Of a stretch of DNA of 64,000 nt, positions 58,813 through 64,000 are shown piece by piece. Position numbers and translations under genes: made by a program. The notes below the pieces were generated by a model. The model searched no databases and was not told the DNA's origin. It saw only the letters and a list, made by a program, of their open reading frames with translations. The DNA is from Phenylobacterium sp. (lineage in GTDB: Bacteria > Pseudomonadota > Alphaproteobacteria > Caulobacterales > Caulobacteraceae): assembly GCF_030680185.1 (NCBI RefSeq), contig NZ_JAUXVZ010000029.1, positions 94,868 to 158,867 of the forward strand, in the 5' to 3' direction. Every line of letters begins with the position of its first letter. Positions within the stretch are counted from its first letter, which is position 1.

Positions 58813-59967
58813 TTAGACGAACGCGCCCTTGCCGCTGGTGACCTCGGTATAGCGGTGCACCCGCACCGACTGGACGAGCCCCCAGCCGATCATCACGGTC
58901 AGCATCACCGTGCCGCCATAGGAGAGCAGCGGCATGGGCACCCCCACCACCGGCGCCAGACCCATGACCATGGCCCCGTTGATCAGCACATAGAGGGTGA
59001 AGGTCGCCGTCACCCCAGCGGCCGCCAGCCGTCCGAAGTGGCTGTGGGCCAGGGAGGCGGTGCGCAGGGCCATGAAGATGACCGCCGCGAACAGGGCCAG
59101 CACCAGGGCGCACCCCAGGAAGCCGAACTCCTCGGCCAGGGTGGCGAAGATGAAGTCGGTGTGCTTCTCGGGCAGGAAGTTGAGCTGGCTCTGCGAGCCC
59201 AGCCCATAGCCCTTGCCGAAGAAGCCGCCGGAGCCCAGCGCGATCTTCGACTGCAGGATGTGATAGCCGGAGCCGGACGGGTCGCTCTCCGGATCGAGGA
59301 AGGTCAGCACCCGCGCCCGCTGATACTCGTGCAGCACGAACATCACCATGATGGGTACGGCCGCGACGAAGGAGATCACGGCTGCGCCGATGATCTTCCA
59401 GGACAGCCCCGCCAGGACCACCACCGCGGCCCCGGTCAGCGCGATCAGCATGGCGGTCCCCAGGTCCGGCTGATGGGCGACCAGCAGGACGGGGGCGGCG
59501 ATCATCAGCGCCGGGATAATCAGCCACCAGGACAGGCGCGCGTCCTCAGCCGAGATACCGTGATAGAACCGCGCCAGGGCGAGCACGATGCCGACCTTCA
59601 TCACTTCTGACGGCTGGAAGCTCATGAAGCCGAGATCCAGCCACCGGGTCGCGCCCATGCGCGTGTCGCCCACGAACTCCACCGCCAGCAGCAGCAGCAG
59701 CCCCAGCCCGTAGATCGGATAGGCGAGCGCGAACCAGACCCGCACGTCGAACAGGGCCAGCGCGATCATCAGGACGAAGCAGAAGCCGAAGCGGAACAGA
59801 TGCGGCCCCGCCCACGGCTCCCAGGAGCTGCCGGCCACCGAGAACATCATCAACGCCCCCGTCCCGGCCAGCAGGCAGAGCGCAATGGCGAAGGTCCAGT
59901 CGATCTGGGTGAACTTGACCACCAGGCGGTCGCGTTCGCCCGGACGGCTCAGCGCGCTCATGGTCAT
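58813..59967 (-). CDS. rodA: Rod shape-determining protein RodA
   Basis: SEDS family ORF; GFMSFQPSEVMKVGIVLALARFYH; VAHQPDLGTAMLI; next to PBP2. Confidence 0.96.
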   Translation of the reverse strand: MTMSALSRPGERDRLVVKFTQIDWTFAIALCLLAGTGALMMFSVAGSSWEPWAGPHLFRFGFCFVLMIALALFDVRVWFALAYPIYGLGLLLLLAVEFVGDTRMGATRWLDLGFMSFQPSEVMKVGIVLALARFYHGISAEDARLSWWLIIPALMIAAPVLLVAHQPDLGTAMLIALTGAAVVVLAGLSWKIIGAAVISFVAAVPIMVMFVLHEYQRARVLTFLDPESDPSGSGYHILQSKIALGSGGFFGKGYGLGSQSQLNFLPEKHTDFIFATLAEEFGFLGCALVLALFAAVIFMALRTASLAHSHFGRLAAAGVTATFTLYVLINGAMVMGLAPVVGVPMPLLSYGGTVMLTVMIGWGLVQSVRVHRYTEVTSGKGAFV

Positions 59968-61943
59968 GTGGGTTCACCTGGATCAAGGGGCGGCGGCGCG
60001 GCCACCGCGCCTTCCGGCGCCTCCCCCACGGGAGGCAGGTCGGTGACATCAGGCAGCGGCATGGGCTGGACGATACGGGCCCGGATCTCCGGGTCTTTCA
60101 GCAGGGCCACCCGCATGACCTCCCGGGCCCGCGGCGCGGCGGCCGTGGCGCCGCCCAGCCCGCCGTGCTGGATGATCACCGAAATCGCGTAGCGCGGCTG
60201 GTCGATGGGCGCGAAGGCGACATAGAGGTTGTGGTCCTTCAGCCCCCAGCGGACGCTGCGGCTGTCACGGTTGGCCACCCCGTCATAGCTGCGGACCTGG
60301 GCAGTGCCGGTCTTGCCGGCCATCAGCACGTCGCCGAGGCCCAGTTGGCTCTGCCGAAAGGCCGTGCCGCTGCGGTCGTTGGCCACGGCGATCATGCCGG
60401 CGCGCACATAGTCCAGATGCTCCTGCGAGAACGGCAGGTTCGGCACCTCGTCCCCAGGCGGCATCTCGACACCGCCCACCGACTTGACCAGTCGTGGGTT
60501 GAGCTGTTTGCGGCCATTGGCCAGTCGGGCGGTCATCACCGCCAGCTGCAGGCCGTTGGCGGTGATGTAGCCCTGGCCGATCCCGTAGCTGACCGAATCG
60601 CCGGGATGCCAGGTGGGGTCGCGCTTGACCTGGGTGCGTTTCCAGTCGGTGGAGCCCACCACCCCGGTCCGCTGACCGGGTATGCCGATGTCGAAGGCCT
60701 GGCCGAAGCCCAGGGCCTTGGCCGCCCGAGCGATGTGGTCGGGGCCCATTCTGAGGGCCACCTGGTAGAAGTAGACGTCGCACGAGTTCTTGATGGCGTC
60801 GTGCATGTTCTGGGCGCCGTGCCCGCCATGGCGCCAGCAGCGCCAGGTCCGCCCCCCGAACCGCCACCCGCCCGAGCAGTGAATCCGCTCCTCAGGATTG
60901 ATGCCGGCCGCCAAGGCCGCCAGCGCCGTGGTCATCTTGAAGGTCGAGCCAGGCGGGTAGGTGCCGCTCATGGCCTTGTCGAGCAGGGGCCGGCGCTCAT
61001 AGTCCGCCAGGGCCCGGTACTCGGCGGTGGAAAGGCCGCGCACGAAGCGGTTGGCGTCGAAGCTGGGCGCCGACACCATGCACAGCAGGTCGCCCGACCG
61101 GCAGTCCATGACGACGATGGCGCCGCTCTCGTCGCCCATCACCTCCAGAGCCCGGTTCTGAATGTCCACATCCAGGGTCAGCTCGACCGTCTTGCCTGGG
61201 GCTGCGGGGATGTCCCCGTCGGTGTCGTTGCGGATCTCGCGGCCGCGGGCGTCCACCTCGACCTTCCTGGCGCCGGTGCGACCGCGCAGGTCCAGATCAA
61301 AGGCCTTCTCCACCCCCTGACGACCGATCCGGAAGCCCGGATGCAGCAGGATGGCCTCCGAATTCGGGCCGGTCTCGGTGAGGTCCTCGCGGTTCACCTT
61401 GGCTACATAGCCGATGACGTGGGCGAAGGCGCCGCCGTGCGGATAGACCCGCACCTCGCCCATATCCGCGGTGACATTCGGCATTTCCGGCGCGCGGACA
61501 TTGATCGCCGAGAACTGCTCCCAGGTCATGTCCTCCATGACCGACACCGGGGTGCGGTTGGGGGTGCGCTCGAACTCGCGCATCAGGCGCTCCTGGCGGG
61601 CCTCGTCCAGGGGCACGAAGTGGGCCAGGGTCTTGAGCGTCTCGCCAGGCTCGTGCTCCCCGTCCTTGACCACCAGGAGGCGGAAGTTGGGGCGGTTGGT
61701 GGCCAGGACCGCGCCGTTGCGGTCGACGATCAGCCCCCGCGGCGGCGGCACCAGACGAAAGTTGAACTGGTTGGAGGCCGAGAGCTTCTGATAGCGCTGG
61801 GCTTCCAGGAGTTGCAGGTGGGCCAGACGTCCGCCCAGGGCCAGCAGCCCGGCCCCGGCGAACCCGCCCAGCAGGAAGCTGCGGCGGTGGAAGGCCCCCT
61901 GCCGTTCATTGACCTCGGAGAAAAAGATGGACGGCTCGCTCAA
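59964..61943 (-). CDS. mrdA: Penicillin-binding protein 2
   Basis: TYPPGSTFKMTTALAALAAG (SxxK), SCD motif, AGKTGTAQ (KTG). Confidence 0.97.
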   Translation of the reverse strand: MSEPSIFFSEVNERQGAFHRRSFLLGGFAGAGLLALGGRLAHLQLLEAQRYQKLSASNQFNFRLVPPPRGLIVDRNGAVLATNRPNFRLLVVKDGEHEPGETLKTLAHFVPLDEARQERLMREFERTPNRTPVSVMEDMTWEQFSAINVRAPEMPNVTADMGEVRVYPHGGAFAHVIGYVAKVNREDLTETGPNSEAILLHPGFRIGRQGVEKAFDLDLRGRTGARKVEVDARGREIRNDTDGDIPAAPGKTVELTLDVDIQNRALEVMGDESGAIVVMDCRSGDLLCMVSAPSFDANRFVRGLSTAEYRALADYERRPLLDKAMSGTYPPGSTFKMTTALAALAAGINPEERIHCSGGWRFGGRTWRCWRHGGHGAQNMHDAIKNSCDVYFYQVALRMGPDHIARAAKALGFGQAFDIGIPGQRTGVVGSTDWKRTQVKRDPTWHPGDSVSYGIGQGYITANGLQLAVMTARLANGRKQLNPRLVKSVGGVEMPPGDEVPNLPFSQEHLDYVRAGMIAVANDRSGTAFRQSQLGLGDVLMAGKTGTAQVRSYDGVANRDSRSVRWGLKDHNLYVAFAPIDQPRYAISVIIQHGGLGGATAAAPRAREVMRVALLKDPEIRARIVQPMPLPDVTDLPPVGEAPEGAVAAPPPLDPGEPT

Positions 61944-61955
61944 CGCCGTCGCCCC

Positions 61956-62468
61956 CTATCGGAACCGCACGTCGGCGTCATCGAACCTGTCGATCAGCCG
62001 GTGCGCAAATGGATACAGCAGGATTGTGGCGAGGAATTGCCAGAGCATGGCCAACAGGTTCGGGGTCGCCCGGACATCGAGCTGGGTGACCAGGAAGCCC
62101 ACGGTCTGGGCCACGGCGCAAGCCGCCGCGAACCAGATCCACATCATGGGCCGGCTCTGTCCCACCATCATGTTCCGCGCGCCCAGCACCGCGCCATAGG
62201 CCACCAGCAGGGAGAGCGCCCAAAGTCCGAGCGGGCCGCCCCAGAAGATATCCAGGAACAGGCCCATGGTCAGCACCCCGAAGGGCGCGGCGATGGAGGG
62301 CCGGATCATAGCCCAGGCGAAGGCCGGCGCCATGCAGAAGACGGGCTCGGGCAGACCCCAGCCGAACACCCGGATTGGCAGGCTGAAGAGGATGGTGGCG
62401 GCCATGCACTGGAGCATCGGCGCGCCGAGCCAGCGCCAGGGGTCAAGCCTCGTCGCCGTCAGGCTCAA
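61956..62468 (-). CDS. mreD: Rod shape-determining protein MreD
   Basis: 170 aa membrane protein between mreC and mrdA; LFLDIFWGGPLGLWALSLLVAYG. Confidence 0.9.
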   Translation of the reverse strand: MSLTATRLDPWRWLGAPMLQCMAATILFSLPIRVFGWGLPEPVFCMAPAFAWAMIRPSIAAPFGVLTMGLFLDIFWGGPLGLWALSLLVAYGAVLGARNMMVGQSRPMMWIWFAAACAVAQTVGFLVTQLDVRATPNLLAMLWQFLATILLYPFAHRLIDRFDDADVRFR

Positions 62469-63577
62469 AAGACCGGCTCCTCGACCGGCGGCGGCGCGGC
62501 GGCTTCAGGGGATGGCGCAGGCTGGTTCGGCGCCGGCGCAGGCGCCGCCTTGGCGGCCGGCGCCTTGGGCGCGGGGGTCCTGGGGGCTGGGGCCTGGGCC
62601 GCAGGCGGGCGGGCGGCTGGCGCAGACGTTGCCGGCGCAGGGGTCGGCGGCGGCGGCGAGGTCACGCCCACGGCCGGCAGGACGCCATCGGCGGGGGGCT
62701 CGCTGCGGGCGTTCAGTTCGTCCTGGTCGACCAGCTGGGCGAAGTCCTCGAACAGCAGGATGCGCACGAAGTCGATGGCGCCGGCCTCAGAGCTCAACAC
62801 CACCCGCCAGGCGCCGTCGACGCCCTTGACGGCGACGCCCACCGGCAGGCCCCGGGGCATCAGCCCCCCGTCGCCGGAGGTGACAATGCGATCGCCTTCC
62901 TTCACCGGGTCATGGCCGCGGAGATATTCGAGCTTGGGGTTGGGGCCGCCGTCTCCGGCCAGGATGGCCCGGGCGTTGGTGCGGTCAACCATCACCGGCG
63001 TGCGCGAGGCGATATCGGTGAGCAGCAGGACGCGGCTGGCGCCCCGGGTCACACCCACCACCCGACCCACAAGGCCATATTCGCTCATCACCGGGTTGCC
63101 CACCCGCACCTGCCGCTCGCGCCCGGCGTTGGCCAGGCGGGTGTTGGCGAAGGGTCCCCGGGAGTCGCTGACCACCCGGGCCGACACCATGGGGATCGGC
63201 GGATCGGTCTGCAGGCCCAGCAGGTCGCGGTAGCGCTCGTTCAGGTCCCGCAAGCCCAGGACCTCCTGGCGCAGCTGGGCGGCCTCTTCCAGCTCGGCGC
63301 GCAGGCGGCGGTTCTCGGACACCGCGAAAAAATACTGGCTGATCCCGTCCGAGAGGGCGCCGAACCAGTGGACGGGCGCCGACACCACCCCCGACACAGG
63401 CGCGGCTACGGCGTCGCTGACCTCGCGGGTCACGCCATAGGCCTCATTGCGCAGGGTCTCGCGGCGGTCGCCGAGCAGCAGGGTCACCGCCACGACGACG
63501 GCCACGACCAGGGCGACGCCGGCCGTCCAGACCAGCGGCACCCGGATTTCACCCAGAGGATTGTCCCGGAAGGACAC
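62465..63577 (-). CDS. mreC: Rod shape-determining protein MreC
   Basis: ENRRLRAELEEAAQLRQEVLGLRDLNERYRDLLGL; QVRVGNPVMSEYGLVGRVVGVTRGASRVLLLTD; Pro/Ala-rich C-terminal tail. Confidence 0.95.
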   Translation of the reverse strand: MSFRDNPLGEIRVPLVWTAGVALVVAVVVAVTLLLGDRRETLRNEAYGVTREVSDAVAAPVSGVVSAPVHWFGALSDGISQYFFAVSENRRLRAELEEAAQLRQEVLGLRDLNERYRDLLGLQTDPPIPMVSARVVSDSRGPFANTRLANAGRERQVRVGNPVMSEYGLVGRVVGVTRGASRVLLLTDIASRTPVMVDRTNARAILAGDGGPNPKLEYLRGHDPVKEGDRIVTSGDGGLMPRGLPVGVAVKGVDGAWRVVLSSEAGAIDFVRILLFEDFAQLVDQDELNARSEPPADGVLPAVGVTSPPPPTPAPATSAPAARPPAAQAPAPRTPAPKAPAAKAAPAPAPNQPAPSPEAAAPPPVEEPVF

Positions 63578-63641
63578 CTAAGATCGTCTCCCCGCCAGAG
63601 GCAATTGGGCTGTGGCCGTACCGTCTTCGATCAAGCAAGTC

Positions 63642-64000
<359 letters not shown>

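Noticed and set aside
60165-63233. 1022-aa plus-strand ORF antisense to mrdA/mreD/mreC
   Set aside because: Mirror frame of well-supported minus-strand genes in high-GC DNA; His/Gln/Gly/Arg-rich low-complexity translation with no recognisable domain.

Overview
A contiguous 64 kb high-GC alphaproteobacterial chromosome segment, probably Caulobacteraceae judging by the TipN-like protein and gene content. Most of it is ordinary housekeeping and metabolism: an Mrp Na+/H+ antiporter operon (mrpAB-C-D-E-F-G), infA-like gene, methylmalonyl-CoA mutase subunits, cysD/cysNC, ada-alkA/ogt repair genes, an ABC-2 exporter, several MFS transporters, and the mreBCD-mrdA-rodA cell-shape cluster (mreB truncated at the right edge). 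No tRNA, rRNA, CRISPR array, transposase or phage structural gene was recognised. The most interesting items are: (1) an XRE/S24 repressor (2497-3147) divergent from a translationally coupled three-gene operon ending in a DUF6456-like protein, with three copies of CTGTA-N7-TACAG at the promoters, resembling a domesticated phage switch and possibly a gene-transfer-agent (RogA/GafYZ-like) control module; (2) an RsbQ-like alpha/beta hydrolase followed 4 nt later by an RsbP-type PAS hybrid histidine kinase; (3) a PAS-PAS-DHp-REC protein with no recognisable ATPase domain; (4) an RTX protein with seven 102-aa Ig-like repeats encoded by 306-bp units; (5) two toxin-antitoxin loci with clear operator palindromes; and (6) several perfect inverted repeats. 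Family assignments come from reading the translations by eye; no database search was run.
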